Assembly: GCA_964017195.1 (NCBI GenBank)
Contig: OZ024894.1
Coordinates: 4,490,347 to 4,554,346, forward strand
Source of the DNA: Siderastrea radians
Lineage: Eukaryota > Cnidaria > Anthozoa > Scleractinia > Rhizangiidae
Length of the DNA stretch: 64,000 bases
Direction of reading: 5' to 3'
Positions 45,142-52,734 of this stretch are shown one piece after another. Both the position numbers and the translations under genes were made by a program. The notes below the pieces were generated by a model, which was given only the letters and a program-made list of their open reading frames with translations, was not told where the DNA came from and searched no databases. How positions within the stretch are numbered: position 1 is the stretch's first letter; the number at the start of each line of letters is the position of its first letter.

Positions 45142-46834
45142 TTAAGAGTTCTTGATTTTTCACAACTGAACCCAGTTCCACAGCCAAATGACCAAACGTT
45201 AGTACTAAATTGATATTTATTGTCTGTGATTTAGTTGATTGGGTTGAAGTGTAAGTGATTGATTGAGTTAAATGGTCACTGTGTTTTATTTTTAAAGAAA
45301 TAGGCTTATATTTACTTTTGAGCTTGAAATAGAGCACTGTTATAGTTAATATGTGGCTATGATTTGGAATAATTATTTTGTCACAACCATTCAATAAAAA
45401 TGTGTTCCCGTTTTTCGTATTTAAATACCCATGTATATAATGAACTGAACCACTTAATTTATACCCATTTAAAGACAAATCTGTTTGCATTACCATTTTA
45501 CCATTTTCTACAACGTACGCCGTATCATACACATCCGAGTCTACATTACTCTGTGATCCTTTGACTCCATATACAATCAAATAACCAACTCCTTGAGTGG
45601 AGCTACTTGCAGTGCCCTGACAATGCATGTCAATGTAAATGTATTCGGGAGGAGTTATGCTCCACTTATGTAAGTGAACAATCGATCTACTGTAATTAAC
45701 AAACAGCTTAGTTGATTGTTGACCAATATTTAGTGAAGTGGAAACGACACTCACTGACAAATTTGTTGTGCTTGGAGGGAAAAATTCAATAGCCAAAGTG
45801 TACTCGCCTTCTGGAAGTTTGAACATGTTAAAGCCAATGCGAGAAGAATACTCATTTTGAGCGTCTTTCCCCATTTTAAATTTATAAGCTTTTTTGTTGA
45901 CATTGTGGAGGGAACCAGAAAAGTCAACAATGCCATCAACTATTATGTTGTTTTCACTTGAAGATTCATCGGCATTTTCCATGAGATACCTGAAAACGTC
46001 TTTCTTGTTGGTTGAGCTGGTGATGTGAGACTCCTTGATTTTTGTGTCAAAGTAAGTTTTCAGCCCTACAGTCACATCACCTTTGGCGGTGTGTACCTTA
46101 CTGCTGACATAGCCGACATTAGCTGCTGATTTTATGTCTTTGTCATCGGTGTTCAAGTTGATTATTGTTTTTTCATTTAAATTCAAGTTTCCAGTCATAT
46201 TGTTGGTGCCATCAACTTTGAGAAACTTTTTTTGTGTCATGTCATCAATTCTGTTGTTAACAAACTCGACACATGCGGCGTCTCTTTGGTTTGATGGAAG
46301 ATCAAGATTGATAATTGAATTATTTTTCATATCAATATCAGATCCTTTATCCAGTTTTTTTTCAAGCTGATTTTCGACATACTTTTTGTTTGTGGCTTGA
46401 TCTGCCTGTGTTGGGTCTTTCACATTTGTGATGAAATTATTGTTCATGTTAATGGGTTGCTCCATCCGACCTCCTTCTTTCTTTGACAAGAATATCTCCC
46501 TTTGTGATTCATAACTTATAACCTTGTTGAGATCACCATGAACTGGATAATTGTCTTTTGGGACAATGAGTGACCCTGTCATCGTATCACCAGATATTGC
46601 AACAAATTTAGATGTATCCACACTTGGAATCTTAGCTATTTCACTATCTAACTGGCTTTTTGTAACCACATCATTATTATTGGTTCCTTGTTTTACATTC
46701 ACTAATTTTTTATTCTGCATATCATAATCATTATTAGCATCTAATTTAAATCCAATACCAGGTAAACCTCTTGAACCTATCTTACCTAGTCCTTGAGAAT
46801 CATCATCATTAAGGATACCGTTGGTATAACTCAT
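45116..46834 (-). CDS. Fibre-like trimeric attachment protein
   Basis: 572 residues. A short collagen-like glycine run (GKIGSRGLPGIGF) near residue 17 is followed by about five repeats with the pattern (D/N)MxNxxIxNLxxPxxxxDAxxxxYVxxxI, spread over roughly residues 30-240. Bacteriophage tail fibres show this pattern, where such repeats form trimeric shafts. The C-terminal 300 residues are beta-rich, compatible with a C1q/TNF-like or other trimeric head, though no signature residue settles it. Probably the virion receptor-binding spike, standing in for the adenovirus fibre. The minus-strand start has ATTAATAT and an upstream TATAAAC box. Confidence 0.65.
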   Translation of the reverse strand: MSYTNGILNDDDSQGLGKIGSRGLPGIGFKLDANNDYDMQNKKLVNVKQGTNNNDVVTKSQLDSEIAKIPSVDTSKFVAISGDTMTGSLIVPKDNYPVHGDLNKVISYESQREIFLSKKEGGRMEQPINMNNNFITNVKDPTQADQATNKKYVENQLEKKLDKGSDIDMKNNSIINLDLPSNQRDAACVEFVNNRIDDMTQKKFLKVDGTNNMTGNLNLNEKTIINLNTDDKDIKSAANVGYVSSKVHTAKGDVTVGLKTYFDTKIKESHITSSTNKKDVFRYLMENADESSSENNIIVDGIVDFSGSLHNVNKKAYKFKMGKDAQNEYSSRIGFNMFKLPEGEYTLAIEFFPPSTTNLSVSVVSTSLNIGQQSTKLFVNYSRSIVHLHKWSITPPEYIYIDMHCQGTASSSTQGVGYLIVYGVKGSQSNVDSDVYDTAYVVENGKMVMQTDLSLNGYKLSGSVHYIHGYLNTKNGNTFLLNGCDKIIIPNHSHILTITVLYFKLKSKYKPISLKIKHSDHLTQSITYTSTQSTKSQTININLVLTFGHLAVELGSVVKNQELLMFVKYRVP

Positions 46835-46850
46835 ATATTAATGGTTTATA
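46835..46850 (-). promoter_or_regulatory. Late-type start motif before 46834
   Basis: Minus strand TATAAACCATTAATAT abuts the ATG: box plus AT-run at the same spacing as the plus-strand late genes. It overlaps the last codons of the ATPase gene (stop at 46846). Confidence 0.5.
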
Positions 46851-47487
46851 TTCTTTCATCGAAATTTCGGGCTACCTTTTTTTTGACCTTATCAACATAC
46901 AAAAAACTATATGGATCCTTAGTAGCTTTCTGATAATCTGATTTATTTATGTTCAGTTCTCGGCAAATCATCGATTGCTCGTTTCTTGATGGGAAATCGT
47001 ATATGCAATAATGTGAACTATTCAGTCTTATTGTTTTATCGGTTCCGTAATAGCTTTGACTTAAATATATACAACAACAATTTTTATTTCTTGAATTGGT
47101 GAAGTAGTCTCGTATCCGTTCGTCATTTTTTTTACCTGTATTCAAATAGTCATCAAATATGATTAATTTTTGGTTTTCCTCAGGCAAATCTGTAAGAGGG
47201 ATGATTTCATCGTTACTTGCTTCTATCACGTTATAACCCACCTCTTTTGATATTGGTTCAAGAGTTTTCAACAGATGCTTATATTTGCTTTGGGAGAGAT
47301 TTCGAGCATAAAGGTATATCTTGTCAAAGTATAAGAGTCTGTAGATCATATCGAGAACCAGCGTAGTTTTACCCATCCCAGAAGGACTGCAAATAAGCAT
47401 CCTGAAACATTTTTTTGGCATGAAACTCTTTAATTGGATAAAATCGTTATTTTCATCGTCTTGAATGTCATAGTTTTGAATTCTCAT
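46846..47487 (-). CDS. ATP: A32/FtsK-HerA-type genome packaging ATPase
   Basis: 213 residues. The Walker A motif SPSGMGKTT is at about residues 34-42 and Walker B LIIFDDY at about 108-114. A sensor-like polar segment (CIYLSQSYYG) follows near 139-148. Length and layout match the Polinton ATP gene and the poxvirus A32 family, which drives DNA into preformed capsids. It is the last of three consecutive minus-strand genes and is divergent from the PX-like gene at 47616, with a shared start motif. Nothing looks broken. Confidence 0.9.
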   Translation of the reverse strand: MRIQNYDIQDDENNDFIQLKSFMPKKCFRMLICSPSGMGKTTLVLDMIYRLLYFDKIYLYARNLSQSKYKHLLKTLEPISKEVGYNVIEASNDEIIPLTDLPEENQKLIIFDDYLNTGKKNDERIRDYFTNSRNKNCCCIYLSQSYYGTDKTIRLNSSHYCIYDFPSRNEQSMICRELNINKSDYQKATKDPYSFLYVDKVKKKVARNFDERI

Positions 47488-47503
47488 ATATCATTTGTTT
47501 ATA
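47488..47503 (-). promoter_or_regulatory. Late-type start motif before 47487
   Basis: Minus strand TATAAACAAATGATAT precedes the ATG. The divergent gene at 47616 has the almost identical TGTAAACAAATGATATA on the plus strand, so both halves of this divergent promoter pair carry the same 15-bp core. Confidence 0.6.
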
Positions 47504-47510
47504 CAATTTT

Positions 47511-47552
47511 ATCGCATGGCGACACGCTATGCGACACGCTATGCGAGCGTTT
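47511..47552. repeat. GC-rich direct repeat in the divergent promoter region
   Basis: GCGACACGCTAT occurs twice in tandem, flanked by CGCATGG and GCGAGCG, in otherwise AT-rich sequence between the two divergent late genes. Confidence 0.6.
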
Positions 47553-47598
47553 TTATATATGATAACCCTAATTTTTCCGAACAAAATACGAAATTTTA

Positions 47599-47615
47599 TG
47601 TAAACAAATGATATA
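47599..47615 (+). promoter_or_regulatory. Late-type start motif before 47616
   Basis: TGTAAACAAATGATATA runs into the ATG; the box begins 17 nt upstream. Confidence 0.6.
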
Positions 47616-48623
47616 ATGAGTTTACTCAAATGGAAAGAAATGGCTGAGAAACGATCCGAGCTTGGTAAAAAGATTAACACAGTAAGAGATACAATAAAAC
47701 AAAAAAAGATATCTGATCAAATGGGTGAAGTCGAGGCAGAGAAACTTTTCAAACCTATAACATCTGAGTTAAAGGAACTTACAGCCCCAAAAGCACCGTT
47801 GAGAAGATTGGTAAAGAAAAAGCGACCTGTTCCAGATTATGGAATAGCTATTGATGATGAAGTGCCTGATTATGGATTGGACGATTTGTTTGATCAACCT
47901 GTTTTACCTGAAAACGAGAAACAGATAGTTCCAAAACCTCCATCTTATGAAGATGTCCTTGAGGATTTAGCATCAGGTAAAAAACAAATGTATATAGATC
48001 CAGAATACATGTATGAACCTGAAGATCTTCCTCCAGAATACGAAGAAGAAGTACCAGTACCAGATTACGAAATTCTTGAAGAGGATAGAATAAATCAAGC
48101 TTTAGATCAACTTCAAATACCGAATTATGATGATATTGAATTACAACTTCAACAAGAAGATATGAATGACAAAAAGAGGAAATCTTATCTTACCAAAACC
48201 CTTAAAAAGGCTAAAGAGAAACGGCAACAACTAAATGGTTATTGGAGTGATATCACTAAAAAATTAAAAAGTGGTTTAATGACTGAAGCTGAGGCTCAAC
48301 ATCGAAGAAAAATTATTCAAGATACAAGAAAGGTTCTTACTGATTATATGAATTACCATCAACAAAAACTCCAAAAACTCAAATCTATTAAAGGATCTGG
48401 TTTGAAGAAAAAAACAAAAAGAGGTGGACAGGTAATGTTTTTCAACAATCCGACAGAAATGATTAAAAAACTTGAACTGATTATCGGATCGATGATTGCC
48501 GGAAATAATAGCATCGAATTACGGAATACAGGCGTCGCTCTTCTCGACATCTTGTTGAGAAATTCAATACTCAATAAGCCACAATACAACAAAATATACA
48601 AAAACTATTTTAGTCTAAACTAA
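47616..48623 (+). CDS. PX-like virion protein with two PPxY motifs
   Basis: 335 residues. A basic helical N-terminus (1-75) leads into an acidic, proline-rich middle with PPSY at 108-111 and PPEY at 139-142, then a long helical region (190-255). An adenain-type cleavage sequence IKGSG sits at 258-262. A compact C-terminal helical domain follows (KKLELIIGSMIAGNNSIELR onward). PPxY motifs recruit NEDD4-family ubiquitin ligases, and adenovirus protein VI uses one. I relate the C-terminal domain to the small PX protein of other Polintons by recall. Its start carries the late-type motif. Probably an internal virion or maturation protein cut by the viral protease. Confidence 0.6.
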   Translation: MSLLKWKEMAEKRSELGKKINTVRDTIKQKKISDQMGEVEAEKLFKPITSELKELTAPKAPLRRLVKKKRPVPDYGIAIDDEVPDYGLDDLFDQPVLPENEKQIVPKPPSYEDVLEDLASGKKQMYIDPEYMYEPEDLPPEYEEEVPVPDYEILEEDRINQALDQLQIPNYDDIELQLQQEDMNDKKRKSYLTKTLKKAKEKRQQLNGYWSDITKKLKSGLMTEAEAQHRRKIIQDTRKVLTDYMNYHQQKLQKLKSIKGSGLKKKTKRGGQVMFFNNPTEMIKKLELIIGSMIAGNNSIELRNTGVALLDILLRNSILNKPQYNKIYKNYFSLN

Positions 48624-48631
48624 TCATATAT
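48614..48631 (+). promoter_or_regulatory. Late-type start motif before 48632
   Basis: TCTAAACTAATCATATAT abuts the ATG. The box starts 18 nt upstream and overlaps the stop region of the previous gene. Confidence 0.65.
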
Positions 48632-49393
48632 ATGAATAGACAACTTGTATTATCATCCCATACAGTAAAAAACCAAAATGGTAATAAACCATCGGATTTC
48701 ACAATCAAATACCGTAATCCGATAATACTAGATTCAAACAGACAATATGAAATCGGCCTAGACCGAATCATTTCGATGTCATTCACTTGGTTTAATGTGA
48801 CAAACGAACTCAATAATCAGAAAATAAGATATTCGGCAGATAGTGGTACTAATTGGACGGAAATTATATTTAATCCTGGAGTCTGGAATTACGTTGATTT
48901 TGACAATTTAATCAAAGAAAAAACAAAAACAGGGACTTCATCAAACCCTCAATATCCAATCACTCTGGAGTTTAACGATACTGTATTCAGGACAATAATA
49001 ACACTAGCCTCAAATTACAGATTAGATCTCACTCAAAGTAATTTTAATGATCTTATTGGTTTCAATAAAAAGATTCTAACAAGTAGTGTAAATGTTGGAG
49101 ATTACATTCCTAATCTCTCACAAGACAGAGAAATATTGAATGTTCATTGTGATTTGATAAGTGACAGTCTTGTCGATGGTGAAGAGTCAGATATTATAGA
49201 TAGTTTTTCAACCAGTACTTTAACACCGAGTTATAGTTTCACACAAGAGCCTCGACGAATACAGTTCAATCCTGTCAATAAAAATACGATCAATAAAATA
49301 AGAATTTATATCACCGACGGTAAACGAAGAATTATAGATCTTAATCATAGTGACACTTCATTCAGTTTGATTTTAAGAGAGAAGAGAGATTAA
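48632..49393 (+). CDS. Minor capsid (penton-type) protein, single jelly-roll
   Basis: 253 residues, beta-rich throughout. It starts with SSHTVKNQNGNKPSDFTIKY and YEIGLDRIISMSFTWFN, and ends with IRIYITDGKRRIIDLNHSDT followed by SFSLIL. That last pattern is characteristic of Polinton and adomavirus/adintovirus minor capsid proteins, which form the five-fold pentons. Length is normal for the family. It lies 8 bp after the PX-like gene and 18 bp before the core protein, within a tight late-gene series where each gene has its own start motif. Confidence 0.82.
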   Translation: MNRQLVLSSHTVKNQNGNKPSDFTIKYRNPIILDSNRQYEIGLDRIISMSFTWFNVTNELNNQKIRYSADSGTNWTEIIFNPGVWNYVDFDNLIKEKTKTGTSSNPQYPITLEFNDTVFRTIITLASNYRLDLTQSNFNDLIGFNKKILTSSVNVGDYIPNLSQDREILNVHCDLISDSLVDGEESDIIDSFSTSTLTPSYSFTQEPRRIQFNPVNKNTINKIRIYITDGKRRIIDLNHSDTSFSLILREKRD

Positions 49394-49411
49394 TCTAACT
49401 AATAGTTATAT
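49394..49411 (+). promoter_or_regulatory. Late-type start motif before 49412
   Basis: TCTAACTAATAGTTATAT abuts the ATG; the box starts 18 nt upstream. Confidence 0.65.
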
Positions 49412-49783
49412 ATGTCGTCGTATGAATACAAGCGTATTTATCATCCAAAACTTGGACGATTTGTTTGTAAACATAAAGGATCTGGGATCATTGTTGATAA
49501 CATTTTCAAACCGGTTGGAAGGGTGTTAAGTAAAGTTCCAGAAATGGTTTTAAAACCTTTAGCGAAAAAAGCGCTTCAATCTGGTATTTCCCATGCTGGA
49601 GACAAACTGGGAAAAAAAGCAGCTGAAAAAAGCGGAGAGCTTATTATGAGAAAATTACACGGTTCAACTAAACAATCAATGAATAAAACCATGAAACCAA
49701 CCAAACCTACTAAACCAAAACAAGAAGAAGATTACAACACAATTCTGAATAGACTTATATCTGGTACTGGATTAAGACGATAA
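49412..49783 (+). CDS. Small basic virion core protein
   Basis: 123 residues, strongly lysine/arginine-rich. An N-terminal YHPKLGRFVCKHKGSG segment leads to an amphipathic middle, a KPTKPTKPK run and a C-terminal ISGTG (residues 116-120) matching the adenain consensus (M/I/L)xGx-G. Location between the minor and major capsid genes, small size and basicity fit a DNA-condensing or capsid-lining protein comparable to adenovirus core peptides. Sequence homology to those was not established. Confidence 0.6.
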   Translation: MSSYEYKRIYHPKLGRFVCKHKGSGIIVDNIFKPVGRVLSKVPEMVLKPLAKKALQSGISHAGDKLGKKAAEKSGELIMRKLHGSTKQSMNKTMKPTKPTKPKQEEDYNTILNRLISGTGLRR

Positions 49784-49863
49784 AATGTTATTAAAAAGTG
49801 AATTTTATCCAATTATAAATAGACTAGCAAGTGGGAAATGGTTTATATAAAAAGTGAATTTTA

Positions 49864-49881
49864 TCTAAACTACTCATATAA
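49864..49881 (+). promoter_or_regulatory. Late-type start motif before the major capsid gene
   Basis: TCTAAACTACTCATATAA abuts the ATG; the box starts 18 nt upstream, identical in its first nine bases to the motif before 48632. Confidence 0.7.
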
Positions 49882-51171
49882 ATGAGTTTCAGAACAAGTG
49901 AAAATCTGCAACGATATGAATACGTTCGTTTCCATTTGGATAATGTCATTGAACAGCCTGGTAACAATCAATCACAGAAAAAGACAGGTTACAGATTCAC
50001 AATCAACGATAGGTCGACTATGTTCGATTTTTTTAATGGGTATTTCGAAGTAACTAAAGAGCTTCAAAAAAGGGCAGATGGTGCTGGATATGCTGCAGCG
50101 GATCGCATCACAATGATAAACGGATCTCACAGTCTAATCAGACATATGGTTATTAAATCGTCTGGTAAAATCGTGTATGAGAGTGATAATTTGCATAGAA
50201 TTACGAATGTCAAAAATCTCCTTGAATACAGCGATGATTATAGTCGATCTGTTGGAAAGAATTCGTTCTGGTATCTTGACACTGATGGAACAACAGCGAA
50301 TACCAACTTAGGATTCGAGGCACGTCGTATTTTAACCCAGGCTAATCAGAATGACGGCGGCGGAGGAGCTAAATCGATTAACGAGATGATACCGTTGAAC
50401 CGATACAGCTTTTTCCAGGAATTAGAAAAAAAAATGCTGCCCCCGATGCAGCTCACGATTGAATTAACATTGAACGAAGATAGTGAACTGATTCACATGG
50501 CAAATGGCACAGACGCTGGTCGTGTTGTAGTAAAAAGATTGTATCTTTGGCTACCAAGACTAATCCCAAAAGACATCATGTATAGTAATTTCGTTTCAAA
50601 GTTTCTTAAGCCAACAACCTGGACATATATGCGAGATATCTACAATCAGTCAGCAAATACCAGAGCTATTCAGAATATGTTTCAAATCAGTCCAGCTATT
50701 GATAACGTTAAACATGTTTTTATATATCTCCAGAGGACAGACGCACCAAATAATGATGAAGCAGAGAGGAGTTCGTATTTGTTTGACACTTTCAAGTTGA
50801 ATGCAGCTAATGCTAATAGCTCTCTATCAAACTGCAGGCTTGAATACGGGAATAACGTTTTTTACCCAGAGCTGGAATATGATAGTGACTCTAAAATACG
50901 GATATTTAATGATCTCATGTCATATGCATTTCGTAAGAACGATTACAATTCAGGAACACAGCTTAATGTATCCAATTTCACTAGTTTGTATGGATTATTG
51001 TATTTCGATTTGTCATATCAGAAAGAGGTGGTGACGAGAGATCCCAAACAGTTGATTCTCCATTATCGTCTCAATGTAGCCCCAGCAGCAAACGTCCGAG
51101 CTCATAGCATCGTATTTTACGAGAGTGAGGTTGTTGTTAAGACAGTTGGAAACGAATTGATGATAGTTTAA
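49882..51171 (+). CDS. MCP: Major capsid protein, double jelly-roll
   Basis: 429 residues forming two beta-rich halves. The N-terminal half includes YRFTINDRSTMFDFFNGYFE and LIRHMVIKSSGKIVYESDN, then PLNRYSFFQELEKKMLPPMQ. The second half includes RLYLWLPRLIPKD, PTTWTYMRDI and the terminal LILHYRLNVAP/HSIVFYESEVVVK. This order matches Polinton capsid proteins of the double jelly-roll type, often annotated after the nematode ORF F54H12.2. About 430 residues is at the short end for the family but nothing appears missing. It follows the basic core protein and precedes the pVI-like gene in the late series. Confidence 0.88.
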   Translation: MSFRTSENLQRYEYVRFHLDNVIEQPGNNQSQKKTGYRFTINDRSTMFDFFNGYFEVTKELQKRADGAGYAAADRITMINGSHSLIRHMVIKSSGKIVYESDNLHRITNVKNLLEYSDDYSRSVGKNSFWYLDTDGTTANTNLGFEARRILTQANQNDGGGGAKSINEMIPLNRYSFFQELEKKMLPPMQLTIELTLNEDSELIHMANGTDAGRVVVKRLYLWLPRLIPKDIMYSNFVSKFLKPTTWTYMRDIYNQSANTRAIQNMFQISPAIDNVKHVFIYLQRTDAPNNDEAERSSYLFDTFKLNAANANSSLSNCRLEYGNNVFYPELEYDSDSKIRIFNDLMSYAFRKNDYNSGTQLNVSNFTSLYGLLYFDLSYQKEVVTRDPKQLILHYRLNVAPAANVRAHSIVFYESEVVVKTVGNELMIV

Positions 51172-51230
51172 ATAAATAAGTTTTACATCGATGAAAATTT
51201 AAATGAATATGTTTTTTAAAATAGAATTTA

Positions 51231-51245
51231 TCTAACATATAATAT
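51231..51245 (+). promoter_or_regulatory. Late-type start motif before 51246
   Basis: TCTAACATATAATAT abuts the ATG; the box starts 15 nt upstream. Confidence 0.6.
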
Positions 51246-52079
51246 ATGACACAACTATACGAAATTAAAGTTAGTTTATCACCAAACCAGAAAAAGAATC
51301 TTAGTAACGCGTATCATAAAAGAGAAACTATCATTTTGAGACTGACAAAGGACTCTCTATCTGGGAATGACACTCTATACGTACCTCAGAATATAGTTAA
51401 GCGATTGAATAAAAATAGAAAATTGAGAAAAGGAATGGACATCAAACTAGCCAAAACAAACATTCGAAAGCAAGTTGGTGGATCACTCCTCTCTACAGTT
51501 CTGTCGCTTGGAAGAAATTTCGCTCCAACGATTGCCAAGACTATTGGATTGTCAGCTTTGGCAGGTTTAGCATCTGAAGGAGCATCTCAGATTGTTAAGA
51601 AGATATCTGGAAAAGGTTTACAAACCGGTGGGTTCCTAATACCACAAAATAAAATCAACCAGTTGATAGCATATAAACATCTTTTGACCACAAAACAAAA
51701 ACAAGATATATTAAATGCTCTACAAACAGGCTCTGGTGTTCATATAAAACCGACAAAAGTACAAACAGGTGGGTTCTTAGGGACTCTCCTTGCATCAATT
51801 GGAGTCCCTTTAGCTATTGAGGCAATAAAGAAGATGACTGGTAAAGGAGCTCCTCAGATGGGACGACCTAAACAAAGACCACCCAGATCTATACCAGAAC
51901 AGGATGGTGGTTTGATGACCAACACTTATAGAACACCACCTTTTTACGGAAATTGGCCAGACGATACAATCGGTATGGGGACTAAAAAAAAAAAAAAATC
52001 TCAAAAAAAGGGCGAAGGTCTACTATTAGGCAAGAACTCGCCGTTCAAAAACGTCCCTCTTCTAAACATTCTGTTGTAA
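51246..52079 (+). CDS. pVI-like membrane-active virion protein
   Basis: 277 residues. A basic N-terminal part (1-75) is followed by an amphipathic/hydrophobic region (LLSTVLSLGRNFAPTIAKTI, GLSALAGLA), then adenain-type sites ISGKG (120-124) and MTGKG (197-201). A second hydrophobic stretch (FLGTLLASIGVPLAIEAI) follows, and the C-terminus is short and conserved-looking (LLLGKNSPFKNVPLL). Adenovirus protein VI has the same plan: a membrane-lytic helix, protease sites and a C-terminal cofactor peptide. Near the end a run of 15 A encodes five lysines and is followed by an in-frame A AAA AAG at 52004-52010; the -1 frame there opens into the protease. Confidence 0.68.
   Translation: MTQLYEIKVSLSPNQKKNLSNAYHKRETIILRLTKDSLSGNDTLYVPQNIVKRLNKNRKLRKGMDIKLAKTNIRKQVGGSLLSTVLSLGRNFAPTIAKTIGLSALAGLASEGASQIVKKISGKGLQTGGFLIPQNKINQLIAYKHLLTTKQKQDILNALQTGSGVHIKPTKVQTGGFLGTLLASIGVPLAIEAIKKMTGKGAPQMGRPKQRPPRSIPEQDGGLMTNTYRTPPFYGNWPDDTIGMGTKKKKKSQKKGEGLLLGKNSPFKNVPLLNILL
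51984..52010 (+). promoter_or_regulatory. Slippery tract at the pVI-like/protease overlap
   Basis: A15 (51984-51998), then TCTC and A AAA AAG (52004-52010) with AAA AAG in the pVI-like frame. The -1 frame is open from 51986, immediately after a stop at 51983-51985, through the whole protease. The only downstream pairing seen is weak (GGCGA 52011-52015 with TCGCC 52038-52042). Ribosomal or polymerase slippage on A15 is an alternative. Confidence 0.6.
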
Positions 52080-52537
52080 AACCCGAATTCCATAAGAATG
52101 TCCCATTAAGTAATTATGATTTAATAAAATGGTGTAAATATCTGAACATCCCAATTAATGATGTATTGTCAAGAGATGAAAATGTTCCTCACAATCATAG
52201 ACAGGCTCTATTCATTTACAATCTTGAACCATCATATATGAGCGGTAGCCATTGGGTATCCACATATGTGAAAGATAACGTCATCAATTACTTTGATTCA
52301 TTTGGTTTGCCTCCATTTCAAGAAATAGTTAATCATGCTAAAAAGAAGAACTTAACATTGCTTCATCAGAACAATCAAATACAAAATTTACTGACGACAA
52401 CATGCGGTTACTTCTGTTTATACTTTTTGAATGAGATGAATAAGGGCAAATCATATTTTGATCTGTTGGAAGTTTTCGACATATTTAACACGGTTAAAAA
52501 TGAGAAATTCTTAGAACAGTATTTTAAAAATATCTAA
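51986..52537 (+). CDS. PRO: Adenain-like cysteine protease, no ATG, -1 frame of pVI-like ORF
   Basis: The catalytic order of the adenovirus-type protease is present: His in SGSHWVS, Asp in NYFDSFG, the oxyanion Gln in NNQIQN, and Cys in TTTCGYFC. The recognisable domain starts near 52103 (PLSNYDLIKW), but no ATG occurs in this frame between the stop at 51983 and the end of the domain. A TTG at 52166 lies inside the domain and is an unlikely start. No late-type motif precedes it. The frame is -1 relative to the pVI-like gene and overlaps its last 94 bp, so a frameshift fusion is the simplest explanation. The enzyme would mature the pVI-like, PX-like and core proteins. Confidence 0.8.
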   Translation, partial: KKKKISKKGRRSTIRQELAVQKRPSSKHSVVKPEFHKNVPLSNYDLIKWCKYLNIPINDVLSRDENVPHNHRQALFIYNLEPSYMSGSHWVSTYVKDNVINYFDSFGLPPFQEIVNHAKKKNLTLLHQNNQIQNLLTTTCGYFCLYFLNEMNKGKSYFDLLEVFDIFNTVKNEKFLEQYFKNI

Positions 52538-52548
52538 CTCATATATAT
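52533..52548 (+). promoter_or_regulatory. Late-type start motif before 52549
   Basis: TCTAACTCATATATAT abuts the ATG; the box starts 16 nt upstream and contains the stop codon of the protease ORF. Confidence 0.65.
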
Positions 52549-52734
52549 ATGAAATCATATTGCGTGAAACAAAAAAAGGTCACTCTATGTGTACCAGGCA
52601 GTGAAAGATATGTAAAAGCCAAAAACGGGCGAACCATGCTTAAATGTACTTGTGCAGAATGTGGAATCACTAAGACGAAATTTGTCAAACAATCGGGAAA
52701 CGGGATAGCCCGTCGAAAGGGGCGGGCTTACTAG
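52549..52734 (+). CDS. Zinc-ribbon protein (DUF5679-like), upstream half of a frameshift pair
   Basis: 61 residues beginning MKSYCVKQKKVTLCV, with further cysteines in CTCAECG. The pattern YCVKxxK...KNGR...C..CG.TKTKFVK resembles the DUF5679-type zinc ribbon found in Polintons and adintoviruses; the first C-x-x-C pair is reduced to C-V-K-Q. It has its own late-type motif. The -1 frame opens at 52674 and leads into the PLA2-like domain, which lacks both ATG and promoter motif, so this short ORF is probably the N-terminal part of a longer frameshift product as well as a stand-alone protein. Confidence 0.65.
   Translation: MKSYCVKQKKVTLCVPGSERYVKAKNGRTMLKCTCAECGITKTKFVKQSGNGIARRKGRAY

Noticed and set aside
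52166..52168. TTG at 52166 as protease start
   Set aside because: It falls inside the recognisable protease domain, which extends upstream to about 52103 in the same frame.
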